Assembly: GCA_900539155.1 (NCBI GenBank)
Contig: UQBE01000001.1
Span: 124,001-188,000 of the forward strand
Direction: 5' to 3'
Length of the DNA stretch: 64,000 nt
Source: an uncultured Porphyromonas sp.
GTDB taxonomy: Bacteria > Bacteroidota > Bacteroidia > Bacteroidales > Porphyromonadaceae
In this document: positions 16,631 to 24,918 of the stretch, piece by piece
Position numbering within the stretch: position 1 is the first letter of the stretch
Layout of the letters: each line of letters opens with the position of its first letter
Program-made: the position numbers and the translations under genes
Notes under the pieces: model-generated
Told to the model about the DNA's origin: nothing
Databases searched by the model: none
The model's input: the letters and a program-made list of their open reading frames with translations, nothing else

Positions 16631-16805
16631 GAGACTGTTGCATAAAGGCGAATCGCTGTGTTGCTTTCGGGATTCGGCTTCGGTCACATACGGAGGTATG
16701 CTCCCTTCAGACCTCACCCTCAGCGCCTTGCGCTTCATCCTTTCTGCAAAGTCTAGACAATCTTGCAAGCAAGATTGTGAGCCTGTTGACTTTTGCAACA
16801 GTCTC
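16631..16805. mobile_element. 175-bp MITE-like element, copy 1
   Basis: Exactly 175 bp, with ends GAGACTGTTGCA and TGCAACAGTCTC as terminal inverted repeats. The right 27 bases are the dispersed stem-loop unit. It is almost identical to 36036-36210 and close to 25305-25479, and has no transposase ORF. The interior contains TCGGGATTCGGCTTCGGTCA and the palindrome CAATCTTGCAAGCAAGATTG. Confidence 0.85.
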
Positions 16806-16878
16806 AGCAGACGCGCCACACGTCACTCGAGCAGACCGTCGGGGGGAGACGGCAGTCTGGATACAGAGGAGAGAAAGA

Positions 16879-16919
16879 GAGAGGGTCGCTACTCACTCAG
16901 CGTGAATAGCGACCCTCTC
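16879..16919. terminator. 13-bp-stem hairpin downstream of gdhA
   Basis: Arms GAGAGGGTCGCTA and TAGCGACCCTCTC with a short loop form a strong stem. It lies beyond the gdhA-proximal hairpin and may back it up. Confidence 0.55.
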
Positions 16920-16951
16920 GAATGAAAAGGCAAACAAATAAGGTATAAGCT

Positions 16952-16990
16952 ATAGCCTAGCTGACACGCATACGTGTGTAGCTAGGCTAT
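16952..16990 (-). terminator. gdhA: Terminator-like hairpin of gdhA
   Basis: Arms ATAGCCTAGCT and AGCTAGGCTAT with inner pairing ACACG/CGTGT, starting 17 bases past the gdhA stop. The stem is long; the U-tract is weak. Confidence 0.65.
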
Positions 16991-17006
16991 TGTGCTGTAT
17001 ATCTGT

Positions 17007-18344
17007 TTAGCAGACGCCCTGACCAACCATTGCCTTAGCGACCTTCATGAAGCCGGCAATGTTAGCACCCTTGACGTAGTTGATGTAGCCGTCTGGCTCC
17101 TTACCGTACTCTACGCACTGAGTGTGGATGTCCTTCATGATCTGATGTAGACGCTCGTCTACCTCAGCCTCAGACCAGTAGATGTGAGCAGCGTTCTGTG
17201 ACATCTCGAGGCAAGAGCAAGAGACACCACCGCAGTTGACTGCCTTACCAGGAGCGAAGATGATGCGCTTCTCAACGAAGTACTCAGCAGCCTCTGCTGT
17301 ACAACCCATGTTAGAAACCTCAGCAACGATCGTTACACCGTTCTCGACGAGCTTCTTAGCATCGTCACCGTTGAGCTCGTTCTGGATAGCGCAGGGAAGA
17401 GCGATGTCAACCTTGTGCTCCCAGGGCTTCTTGCCTGCGAAGAACTGTGCGCCAAACTTCTTAGCGTATGGCTCTACGACATCGTTACCGCTGTTGCGGA
17501 GCTCGCACATGTAGTCAAACTTCTCCTGTGTGCTGACACCGTTCTCATCGTAGATGTAACCATCAGGACCAGAGATGCAGACGACCTTAGCACCTAGCTC
17601 AGTAGCCTTCATGGTAGCACCCCAAGCTACGTTACCGAAGCCTGATACAGCAACCGTCTTGCCCTTGAAGTCGATGTTGTGCTGCTTGCAGATATCATTG
17701 ACCATATAGATAGCGCCGTAGCCAGTAGACTCAGGACGGAGGCGTGATCCACCGAACTCATGACCCTTACCTGTGAAGGTCCCAGTGCACTCACGGGTGA
17801 GCTTCTTATACATACCGTACATAAAGCCTACCTCGCGACCGCCGACACCTACGTCGCCTGCGGGGATGTCCATGTCCGGGCCAATGTACTTGTAGAGCTC
17901 TGTGACATAAGCCTGGCAGAAGCGCATGATCTCGCGCTCGCTCTTACCCTTTGGAGAGAAGTCAGAGCCACCCTTGCCACCACCCATAGGAAGCGTAGAG
18001 AGGGCGTTCTTGAAGGTCTGCTCGAAGCCGAGGAACTTGAGGGTAGAGAGGTTCACCGTGTGGTGGAAACGTGTACCACCCTTGTACGGGCCAATGGCGT
18101 TGTTGAACTGTACGCGGTAACCGAGGTTGATCTGTACCTCACCCTTGTCGTCTACCCAGGGGATACGGAAGGTGAAGATACGGTCGGGCTCGACGAGGCG
18201 CTCGACGATCTTGTTCTTCTCAAACTCTGGATGCTGGTTGTAGATGTCCTCGATAGATAGGAGGACCTCACGGACAGCCTGGATGAACTCCGGCTCGCCT
18301 GGATGCTTTGCCTCTAGCTGGGCAATGATCTCACTTGTCTTCAT
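17007..18344 (-). CDS. gdhA: Glutamate dehydrogenase (hexameric class, probably NADP-linked)
   Basis: A 445-residue cytosolic enzyme interconverting glutamate and 2-oxoglutarate plus ammonia, central to nitrogen metabolism in asaccharolytic amino-acid fermenters. Substrate-binding residues are in GYRVQFNNAIGPYKGGTRFH and the catalytic lysine lies in PMGGGKGGSDF. The nucleotide domain has VSGFGNVAWGAT. The length and the NPGDVGVGGRE-like DIPAGDVGVGGREVG are typical of the short hexameric class. Its promoter box TAACTTTG is at 18384-18391. It is monocistronic between hairpins. Confidence 0.96.
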   Translation of the reverse strand: MKTSEIIAQLEAKHPGEPEFIQAVREVLLSIEDIYNQHPEFEKNKIVERLVEPDRIFTFRIPWVDDKGEVQINLGYRVQFNNAIGPYKGGTRFHHTVNLSTLKFLGFEQTFKNALSTLPMGGGKGGSDFSPKGKSEREIMRFCQAYVTELYKYIGPDMDIPAGDVGVGGREVGFMYGMYKKLTRECTGTFTGKGHEFGGSRLRPESTGYGAIYMVNDICKQHNIDFKGKTVAVSGFGNVAWGATMKATELGAKVVCISGPDGYIYDENGVSTQEKFDYMCELRNSGNDVVEPYAKKFGAQFFAGKKPWEHKVDIALPCAIQNELNGDDAKKLVENGVTIVAEVSNMGCTAEAAEYFVEKRIIFAPGKAVNCGGVSCSCLEMSQNAAHIYWSEAEVDERLHQIMKDIHTQCVEYGKEPDGYINYVKGANIAGFMKVAKAMVGQGVC

Positions 18345-18383
18345 TTTGATGAATTAATGATTAGGATTATCAGATATGTACCA

Positions 18384-18391
18384 CAAAGTTA
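18384..18391 (-). promoter_or_regulatory. gdhA: Putative -7 box (TAACTTTG) for gdhA
   Basis: Minus-strand TAACTTTG about 40 bases before the gdhA ATG, matching TAnnTTTG. Confidence 0.55.
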
Positions 18392-18566
18392 CGCCTAATT
18401 TCCCAATGGCGCAAGTCCTAGGCAGACCAAAAACGAAAAGCCTCTGCAAGGACCTCTTGTTAGCTTCTAAATATGATGAATCGGGGCTACCTGTTCTGAT
18501 TTCTCGGGCCTTAATGCCCGAGATAGTCAGTTCGAAATGCTACCGCACTGCTTCGAGCAATCTCCA

Positions 18567-18586
18567 CGTGGAGATTGTAAGCGTCT
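18567..18586. repeat. Solo 20-bp palindrome with CCACGTGG core
   Basis: CAATCTCCACGTGGAGATTG is a perfect palindrome whose core and flanks (TCTCCACGTGGAGA) match the building block of the five CCACGTGG elements. It stands alone about 220 bases upstream of gdhA. Confidence 0.75.
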
Positions 18587-18608
18587 GCAACGACTGCCTA
18601 TAAATACG

Positions 18609-18643
18609 AGAGGAGACGACCAACTCGTGTGGCCGTCTCCTCT
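18609..18643 (-). terminator. Terminator-like hairpin after GNAT gene
   Basis: Arms AGAGGAGACG and CGTCTCCTCT around a 15-base loop, about 24 bases past the GNAT stop. It probably ends the phosphohexomutase-TPR-pgk-GNAT run. Confidence 0.65.
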
Positions 18644-18666
18644 TGCGTTGATGGTGGATGTCGTGT

Positions 18667-19251
18667 CTAGAAGTGCGGGTAGACCTGCTCTACGAGCGTC
18701 TGGCAGACCCGCTCGATGAAGTCCCTCTCGCCCTGCTCGGACGACATAATGTAGAGCGGCACGCCTGACTCGTCGTGGTGGTACGGTGGCTGTAGGTAGT
18801 CCCGCTTGACGATGTGGAAGCCGTTGCGCTCGTAGTAGTTGATGCGTCTTCCTGCTATCTCTGAGTGTGTCTCTGGCTCTACCTCGAAGTAGAGTGGCGC
18901 ATGCCCGATGTACTCTCGGATGGTCTGTAGCGTCTGCTCGCCTAGGCGATGGTTGCGTAGCTGCGGCAAGATGGCAAAGTGCTCGCCGTAGTAGAAGTCG
19001 TCAAAGCGCCACAGTGTGACGAAGCCTACGACCCCTAGCTCGGGATGCTCTAAGAGGAAGAAGTGGTAAGCACCCTGTGCTCCGATGAGCTGCTCTAGGT
19101 CACTCCAAGGGCGACGCTCACTGAGGGGGAAGGCCTCCTCGTAGAGCTGTCTGAGCGTAGGTAGATGACTCTGGTGCATCTCATTGCAGAGGTCGCACCG
19201 CGTCATACGAACGAGCGAGACGAGTGGGGTAGCGGATGAGCTAGCTCTCAT
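18667..19251 (-). CDS. GNAT-family N-acetyltransferase
   Basis: A 194-residue protein with the GNAT fold: VVGFVTLWRFDDFYYGEHFAI (strand 4 with substrate loop), then the acetyl-CoA loop LPQLRNHRLGEQTLQTI, and a C-terminal YFEVEPET..RRINYYERNGFHIV. It begins 1 base after the pgk stop (ATG at 19251). An in-frame ATG 12 bases upstream overlaps pgk, and a later Met (MTRCDLCNEM) could also serve, so the first residues are uncertain. The acceptor is unknown. It shares a transcript with pgk. Confidence 0.82.
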   Translation of the reverse strand: MRASSSATPLVSLVRMTRCDLCNEMHQSHLPTLRQLYEEAFPLSERRPWSDLEQLIGAQGAYHFFLLEHPELGVVGFVTLWRFDDFYYGEHFAILPQLRNHRLGEQTLQTIREYIGHAPLYFEVEPETHSEIAGRRINYYERNGFHIVKRDYLQPPYHHDESGVPLYIMSSEQGERDFIERVCQTLVEQVYPHF

Positions 19252-19252
19252 A

Positions 19253-20524
19253 CTACTTGCCATAGTCCGGGTCGATGGCTACGATGCCGGGGAGTGCTTT
19301 TCCCTCGATAGCCTCTAGGAGCGCACCGCCACCAGTAGATACGTAAGATACTTCGTCGCCCAGTCCGAGCTTGTTGATGCAGGCGACACTATCCCCTCCA
19401 CCGACGAGCGAGTAGGCACCCTGTCGTGTAGCCTCGGCAACTGCCTGAGCGATGGCCTCAGAGCCACGAGCGAAGTTGTCAAACTCAAAGACGCCAGCAG
19501 GACCATTCCACAGAATCGTCTTGCTGGTCAGGATAACCTCACGGTAGTCGGCACAAGCCTGAGCACCGATGTCCATACCCATGCGGTCGGCAGGAATCTG
19601 GTTGGTCGGGTAGGTCTCGGCAGGGGCGTCGTTGGCAAAGTCGCACGTGGCGACCGTATCTACGGGTAGGAGGAGTCGCACGCCCTTAGCCTTAGCGCGC
19701 TCCATAATGTCTCGTGCTACGTCTATCTTGTCTTCCTCACAGAGGGAGCGACCTATCTCGCCGCCCTGCGCCTTGACAAAGGTGTAGGCCATGCCGCCCC
19801 CGATGATGAGGTTGTCCACCTTGTCCATCAGGTTGAGGATGATGTCAATCTTGGAGGAGACCTTAGAGCCTCCTAAGATAGCGGTAAAGGGGTGCTTAGC
19901 ACCATGTAGGACACGCTGCACAGCCTCGACCTCTTGTAGCATGAGCATGCCAAACATTTTCTTGTCTGCGGCAAAGTACTGAGCGATGAGAGCCGTCGTG
20001 GCGTGTGCTCGGTGCGCAGCGCCAAAAGCGTCGTTGACGTAGACATCAGCTAGTGTAGCCATCTCCTTGGCGTAAGCTCGCTGACGCTCCTTGAGATCTG
20101 CCTTAGCCGCTTTGAGCTCCTCCTCATTGGTGTACTGGTCGGGGTTGTTGAGCTTGCCCTGCTCTTCCTCCTCGAAGCGGACGTTCTCTAGTACCAGTAT
20201 CTCGCCCGGCTGGAGTGCCTGCGCCATCTCTTGCGCCTGAGCTCCACGGCTCACGGGGCAGTGGATGACCGGTACGTGAGTGAGCTCCTTGAGATGCGGT
20301 ACGATGAGCGCGGTAGAGAGCTTGGGATCACGACCCTTGGGGCGACCGAGGTGCGTGGCGATGATGACGCTGCCGCCATCGGATAGGATCTTGCGTAGCG
20401 TAGGCAGGGCAGCACGCATACGGGTGTCGTCAGTGATATGCCCCTCGTCGTCAAAGGGTACGTTGAAGTCTACACGAACGAGTGCGCGGAGGCCTGAGAA
20501 GTCGAACTGATGAATGTTTGTCAT
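19253..20524 (-). CDS. pgk: Phosphoglycerate kinase
   Basis: A 423-residue glycolytic kinase transferring phosphate between 1,3-bisphosphoglycerate and ADP. The N domain has LVRVDFNVPFDD and ATHLGRPKGRDPKL. The hinge and nucleotide domain include TAILGGSKVSSKIDIILNL and the terminal STGGGALLEAIEGKALPG. The length matches Bacteroidota enzymes, which carry a Lys/Glu-rich insertion (about 130-155, EELKAAKADLKERQRAYAKE). It follows the TPR gene by 37 bases and overlaps one possible GNAT start. Confidence 0.97.
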   Translation of the reverse strand: MTNIHQFDFSGLRALVRVDFNVPFDDEGHITDDTRMRAALPTLRKILSDGGSVIIATHLGRPKGRDPKLSTALIVPHLKELTHVPVIHCPVSRGAQAQEMAQALQPGEILVLENVRFEEEEQGKLNNPDQYTNEEELKAAKADLKERQRAYAKEMATLADVYVNDAFGAAHRAHATTALIAQYFAADKKMFGMLMLQEVEAVQRVLHGAKHPFTAILGGSKVSSKIDIILNLMDKVDNLIIGGGMAYTFVKAQGGEIGRSLCEEDKIDVARDIMERAKAKGVRLLLPVDTVATCDFANDAPAETYPTNQIPADRMGMDIGAQACADYREVILTSKTILWNGPAGVFEFDNFARGSEAIAQAVAEATRQGAYSLVGGGDSVACINKLGLGDEVSYVSTGGGALLEAIEGKALPGIVAIDPDYGK

Positions 20525-20561
20525 GAATATGAGGTATCTAGTTTGGTCTGTGTGAATGAAC

Positions 20562-22814
20562 TTAGAAAGTGTTTATCCGCTGGTGAAGCCAGGTCTGGAT
20601 TAACTCGAGTAGATGGCTCGGTACGCCCAGCTGCTGGAGGTCATACATACACTCGCCGTAGACGGAGAGGATCTTCTTCTGCTGTGGTTCCTCAGTCGAT
20701 GCGAGGAGCTTGTCTAGAGCCTGTAGCGTGCCGTGGAGGTCTCCACCGATGAGTGTCAAGAGAGCGGGTAGGAGTGGCGTTAGCTCTTTGTATCCCAGCT
20801 CAAGTGAGTCGCTGTCCAGCTGGTCGTATGAAGTGACGGGGCGACTGGCGTATGCCTTTGCCTCATCCCATCTCTGTGTCATCAGCAGGCACCAAGCAAT
20901 CATCGGATAGAGTGTGTCGGGATGCTCGTCCTCAAACTCGCACTGTAGCAGCAACGGGAGTGCCTTGTCGTAGAGCCGTACTTTCATATAGAGTGTGCCA
21001 AGTCGTCGCAAGACAGCGAGCGAGGGTTTATCGGACTCTGACTGCTGCTGGCGCACTTTCTCCAATAGGGTAATCGCAAGTCCCACTTGCTCCATACGGT
21101 AGAGCACCTGCGCTATGAAGAGCGGACTAGTCTCGCCCGGGAGTAGGTGCGGAGGTACCTGCTGCATGACGAAGTAAGCCTGCATGTACTTCTGCTCCTC
21201 GTAGTAGGTCTGTGCGAGACGGTACATGAGCTGGGCGCGAGCCTCTGGCTCTGTGGTGCGCATGATCTGAAACTGTATGGCGGCCTGCTCGCCAGCGTAT
21301 TCCTTAGTCTGTACGCAGTAAGCGCGCAGCAGCTCGAGATGCTTGTCGTATAGTTCCTCCGTCTGTCGCTGAGCAAAGGGATTGAGCTTGCCGAAGCGTA
21401 TCTCAAAAGGTGTCTCCGTTGCGACCTTAGATCCGATGAACGTGTAGATTCGTGCTAGCTGGCAGATGTATCCTTGCAGTGCTTTTGTGTACTCCTCCGC
21501 ATCTAGCAACCGTCTCTCCTGAGGCCGGACATAAGGGGTGCGGTTGATCACATTCTCCATAGCTAAGACTCCCTGCGAGATGCCTTGTAGCACCTGACCA
21601 GGCAGTTGGCTAATCCTAAAGATAGAGCCGTAGAAGTCTATGTCTACCTGCTGGAAGATGGACTCTCGCAGTAGCGTCATAATCTGATCCTCGCCGAGCT
21701 GGTACTCATTGCTAAACTGCGCCATGACGGCCGCTAGCGAACTGTGCTGCAGGTCAAACGGGACGAGCCAGTGCGCCTCATCGTCAAAGAAAGGTCCCTG
21801 CAGTAGCGAGCTAGTCGCAAAGGCATTGACATCGAAGCCGCGAGCCACAAGTCGCTTGAGCGCTTCGTACCCCTCCTGCACATCATCTACGAGAGGCAGT
21901 AGCTCCTCCTCATCACCGAAGACGCTCTCGAAGGTGGCTGGCTCGGAGCTGTCTCCTGTCGAAGAGATAATTTCTTGAAAGCGCTGCTGAAACTCTGGGC
22001 TGTTAAAGCGTCCAAAGAGTTTCTGAACATACTCCACCACTTGTGGCGTGTACTTCATACGGAGGCGGTGACTCCAAATCATGTCGTACTCCTCGAGGGT
22101 GATAGCCTCGCCGATCTGCTGGAGCGTGTAGGGGAGCTGCTCCTCGTAGAGTGCCAGACGACTGTTGTATATCTCCCCGACGAGTAGTGTCCCGACGACG
22201 GCACGAATGCGCACCATCGTCTGCTGCTCCCCTCGTGTCTCTACGAGCTTAGCGAGGAGCCAGCAGAGCTTGCCCCAGTGCCATGAGCGTAGCAGGGCAA
22301 GCGTTACAGCCGTGAGCGCAGCTTGCTGCACATAGTCGTCCAGCTGGTCGAGCGAGGAAGCCACTTCGCTGCTCCACTCCTGTGTGTAGAGGAGCCCCAT
22401 TGTGAGCCTTTTGACCAGTTCATCGTAGCGTGGGCGATCTACTGTGGCGAGATTGCTCTGGAGTGTCAGTTGCTCGACTACCATCGCGAGTCCGCCGTTG
22501 TCCAGTAGTAAGGAGTAGTACTTCGCCTGCTTCTCGTAGTTAGGTGACTGGGCTAGCCACTCGGAGTCTCGCAGAGCGTCGGTTACCTCATAGAGCGTCC
22601 GGAGCAGGTAGCTGTAGTTTGTCACCAGCTCTGGGTCTTGAATGGGCGACTCTAGGTATTGGAGCATCGTCTCAAGGACACGCTTTGCCGAGTAGTAGCG
22701 GTCACGTAGCTCCACGGGGATACGTGCATGAGACTGCATCTGCTCACCTAGCAACTTGACCGCCGGAGCTAGCTGATGCTCAGAGATGAGCTGATAGATA
22801 TCGTCTGTAACCAT
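20562..22814 (-). CDS. Large cytoplasmic TPR-type protein, unknown function
   Basis: A 750-residue, almost wholly helical protein without signal peptide. The C-terminal third (about 520-740) reads as tetratricopeptide-like repeats: AQLMYRLAQTYYEEQKYMQAYFVM, VLRRLGTLYMKVRLYDKALPLL, MIAWCLLMTQRWDEAKAYA. The N-terminal part has no motif I recognise. It probably acts as a scaffold. It lies between the phosphohexomutase gene (22 bases) and pgk (37 bases), so it is likely cotranscribed with central sugar metabolism, but the context does not define its role. Confidence 0.8.
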   Translation of the reverse strand: MVTDDIYQLISEHQLAPAVKLLGEQMQSHARIPVELRDRYYSAKRVLETMLQYLESPIQDPELVTNYSYLLRTLYEVTDALRDSEWLAQSPNYEKQAKYYSLLLDNGGLAMVVEQLTLQSNLATVDRPRYDELVKRLTMGLLYTQEWSSEVASSLDQLDDYVQQAALTAVTLALLRSWHWGKLCWLLAKLVETRGEQQTMVRIRAVVGTLLVGEIYNSRLALYEEQLPYTLQQIGEAITLEEYDMIWSHRLRMKYTPQVVEYVQKLFGRFNSPEFQQRFQEIISSTGDSSEPATFESVFGDEEELLPLVDDVQEGYEALKRLVARGFDVNAFATSSLLQGPFFDDEAHWLVPFDLQHSSLAAVMAQFSNEYQLGEDQIMTLLRESIFQQVDIDFYGSIFRISQLPGQVLQGISQGVLAMENVINRTPYVRPQERRLLDAEEYTKALQGYICQLARIYTFIGSKVATETPFEIRFGKLNPFAQRQTEELYDKHLELLRAYCVQTKEYAGEQAAIQFQIMRTTEPEARAQLMYRLAQTYYEEQKYMQAYFVMQQVPPHLLPGETSPLFIAQVLYRMEQVGLAITLLEKVRQQQSESDKPSLAVLRRLGTLYMKVRLYDKALPLLLQCEFEDEHPDTLYPMIAWCLLMTQRWDEAKAYASRPVTSYDQLDSDSLELGYKELTPLLPALLTLIGGDLHGTLQALDKLLASTEEPQQKKILSVYGECMYDLQQLGVPSHLLELIQTWLHQRINTF

Positions 22815-22836
22815 ATATATTAATGTGTACCAGCTC

Positions 22837-24588
22837 TTAGATACCTAGCTGCTCACGAATCGCCTTGATGCGGTCACGGAGTAGCTGCTCGGGGCGGTCG
22901 CAAGCGGGATCGGCTCCGCGCTTGTAGGTGACCCCTATGTAGTACTTTATCTTAGGCTCCGTACCGGAGGGACGTATCGAGAGCACCGTTCCGTCGGCTG
23001 TGTGGTACTGTAGTACATTGCTGGTTGCAGGCATCTTGATTGGGAAGGTCTCACCGCTCTTGAGACACTTGCCTTCGAGCGACTGATAGTCCAGTATCTT
23101 CACCACGGGGCTGCCCGCCAGTTCCTTCATCGGGTTGGAGCGGTAGTCGACCATCATCTGACTTATCTCCTGAGCACCCTTGATGCCCTTGCGTACCACG
23201 CTGACACCCTGCTCGAGGAAGTAGCCATGCTCGTAGTAAATCTTCTCCAGGAGCATGTCAATCGTCAGCCCCTTGTCTAGTGCCCACGCCGTCAGCTCTG
23301 CAAAGATAGAGCAAGCCGACACCGAACTCTTGTCTCGTACGAAAGTCTCCCAGAGGTAGCCGTAGCTCTCCTCGCCACCACCTATGTAGCGACGCTTGCC
23401 CTCCTGCTCGCGAATCTCGTTGGCGATCCACTTGAAGCCTGTGTAACAGTCCATATAGTCCACTCCGTAGTCCTTGGCAATGGCGGGGATTAGCTCTGTG
23501 GTCACAATGGTCTTGACCACAAAGTCATCGGGACGCAGGTCGCCCAGCTCCTTGCGACGTGCTATCGTGTAGTAGGTCAGGAGGGCGCAGATCTGGTTAC
23601 CATTGATTAGGTGCATCTCACCCTGCTCGTTACGTACAGCGACACCGATGCGGTCGCCGTCAGGGTCACTTGCTAGGACTAGATCAGCACCTGTTGCTTC
23701 GGCACGCTCTATCGCCAGCTTCATCGCTGCTGGCTCCTCGGGGTTCGGTGAGACGACCGTGGGGAAGTTGCCGTCGATGACATCTTGCTCGGGCACATGT
23801 ATGATGTTCTTAAAGCCAAAAGCCTCTAGCGTACGAGGTACGATACGCACGCCGGTACCATGAATAGGGGTGTAGACGATGCCCATATCACGATGACGCT
23901 CTACCGACTCAGGCGAGAGTGACAGACCACACACATCGTGGATAAAGCGGTCGTCCATCTCGGCACCGATCATCTCGACGAGTGCTGGATTGCCCTGCCA
24001 CTTTACTTGGTCAATGTCCGTGATGCTCTTCACCTCGCTGACGATAGCTTTGTCGTGGGGGGCGATAATCTGCGCACCGTCGCTCCAGAAGACCTTATAG
24101 CCGTTGTACTCCTTGGGATTGTGCGAGGCGGTCACCATGACGCCGCTCTTGCAGCCGAGCTGACGGATCGCATAGGAGACCATTGGGGTAGGGCGGAGCG
24201 CATCGTAGAGGTAGACTTTGATGCCGTTTGCCGTGAGCACGTCGGCGGTCGTCTGTGCGAAGAAGGGGCTGTTGTTTCGTCCGTCGTATCCGATAGCGAC
24301 GGCGATTTCTTCACCAGCAAAGCATTGCAGGAGGTAGTTGGCCAGTCCTTGCGTCGCCATGCCGACGGTGTACTTATTCATGCGGTTGGTGCCAGCACCC
24401 ATGATGCCACGGAGACCGCCCGTACCAAACTCTAGTACTTGGTAGAAAGCCTCCACGAGAGGTGTCTTGTCCTCAGCTGCGAGGAGAGCCTCTACTTGCT
24501 GACGAGTCTCACTGTCGAAGGCGGGGGTGAGCCATTGCTTGGCTCGTTCTTGTGCTTGCTGTATTAGTTCGGGTGATAAAGTTGCCAT
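22837..24588 (-). CDS. Phospho-sugar mutase (phosphoglucomutase/phosphomannomutase family)
   Basis: A 583-residue alpha-D-phosphohexomutase interconverting hexose 1- and 6-phosphates. The active-site serine is in TASHNPKEYNGYKVF, the metal loop is DPDGDRIGVAV, the sugar-binding loop is GGEESYG and the phosphate-binding loop is RPSGTEPKIKYY. Length and loop sequences match the PGM2-like class common in Bacteroidota. Whether glucose, mannose or pentose phosphates are preferred cannot be read. A TACCTTTG box at 24722-24729 lies 134 bases upstream; the gene appears to lead the run through TPR, pgk and GNAT. Confidence 0.94.
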   Translation of the reverse strand: MATLSPELIQQAQERAKQWLTPAFDSETRQQVEALLAAEDKTPLVEAFYQVLEFGTGGLRGIMGAGTNRMNKYTVGMATQGLANYLLQCFAGEEIAVAIGYDGRNNSPFFAQTTADVLTANGIKVYLYDALRPTPMVSYAIRQLGCKSGVMVTASHNPKEYNGYKVFWSDGAQIIAPHDKAIVSEVKSITDIDQVKWQGNPALVEMIGAEMDDRFIHDVCGLSLSPESVERHRDMGIVYTPIHGTGVRIVPRTLEAFGFKNIIHVPEQDVIDGNFPTVVSPNPEEPAAMKLAIERAEATGADLVLASDPDGDRIGVAVRNEQGEMHLINGNQICALLTYYTIARRKELGDLRPDDFVVKTIVTTELIPAIAKDYGVDYMDCYTGFKWIANEIREQEGKRRYIGGGEESYGYLWETFVRDKSSVSACSIFAELTAWALDKGLTIDMLLEKIYYEHGYFLEQGVSVVRKGIKGAQEISQMMVDYRSNPMKELAGSPVVKILDYQSLEGKCLKSGETFPIKMPATSNVLQYHTADGTVLSIRPSGTEPKIKYYIGVTYKRGADPACDRPEQLLRDRIKAIREQLGI

Positions 24589-24721
24589 AGTTTTATTGTG
24601 TCGTTAGATTTGTACAGTGCATCGTGCTACCGATGATATGAGACGACCGACTAGGGGGCTCCCCAAGTGCCAGAAACAAGCACCTCACGGGGGAGTCACT
24701 CGCTGTCGCTCGCTCTAGGAG

Positions 24722-24729
24722 CAAAGGTA
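24722..24729 (-). promoter_or_regulatory. Putative -7 box (TACCTTTG) for phospho-sugar mutase run
   Basis: Minus-strand TACCTTTG, 134 bases ahead of the mutase start. It fits TAnnTTTG. Confidence 0.5.
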
Positions 24730-24774
24730 ACAAAATAAGCAATACCGTACGGACCTCGCGGGCGACTACCCATG

Positions 24775-24892
24775 GCTGACGCATTATAATACAGTAACCT
24801 CATCTATTCCTCGCTGGTCGCTATCTGTAGCTTCTGACAGAGCGATTATGATGAGACTGTTGAATTTTGCAATAGTCTTATGATGTCTCAGC
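24775..24892. mobile_element. About 120-bp TIR element with stem-loop
   Basis: It begins GCTGACGCATTATAATAC and ends TTATGATGTCTCAGC, imperfect terminal inverted repeats. Inside are GGTCGCTATCTGTAGCTTCT and, at 24853-24879, a 27-bp stem-loop (GAGACTGTTG / CAATAGTCTT). No ORF. Related copies are at 25227, 37453, 48861 and 62344. Confidence 0.7.
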
Positions 24893-24918
24893 TCTGTTTG
24901 AGAAAATTTGACACAGGC

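Larger units (their letters stand above)
16169..17006. other. Intergenic stretch between gdhA and TonB receptor
   Basis: It holds the receptor's promoter box (16224-16231), the seven-unit GAAACT..AGTTTC array (16388-16537), a 175-bp MITE-like element (16631-16805) and two hairpins beyond gdhA (16879-16919 and 16952-16990). Short frames across the MITE are not credible genes. Confidence 0.75.
18345..18666. other. Intergenic stretch between gdhA and GNAT genes
   Basis: It contains the gdhA -7 box, a hairpin CTCGGGC/GCCCGAG at 18503-18522, a perfect 20-bp palindrome centred on CCACGTGG (18567-18586) and the terminator hairpin of the upstream operon (18609-18643). No ORF is credible here. Confidence 0.65.

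Noticed and set aside
16608..16925. ORFs of about 100 residues across the 175-bp element
   Set aside because: Several overlapping frames on both strands share a repeat that also occurs at 25305 and 36036; none resembles a transposase or any protein family.
18503..18522. Riboswitch or attenuator upstream of gdhA
   Set aside because: The CTCGGGC/GCCCGAG hairpin is short and lies upstream of the likely -7 box, so it would not be in the gdhA leader RNA.
20562..22814. SusD-like or secreted role for the 750-residue TPR protein
   Set aside because: There is no signal peptide or lipobox and no SusC partner; the sequence is cytoplasmic and helical.
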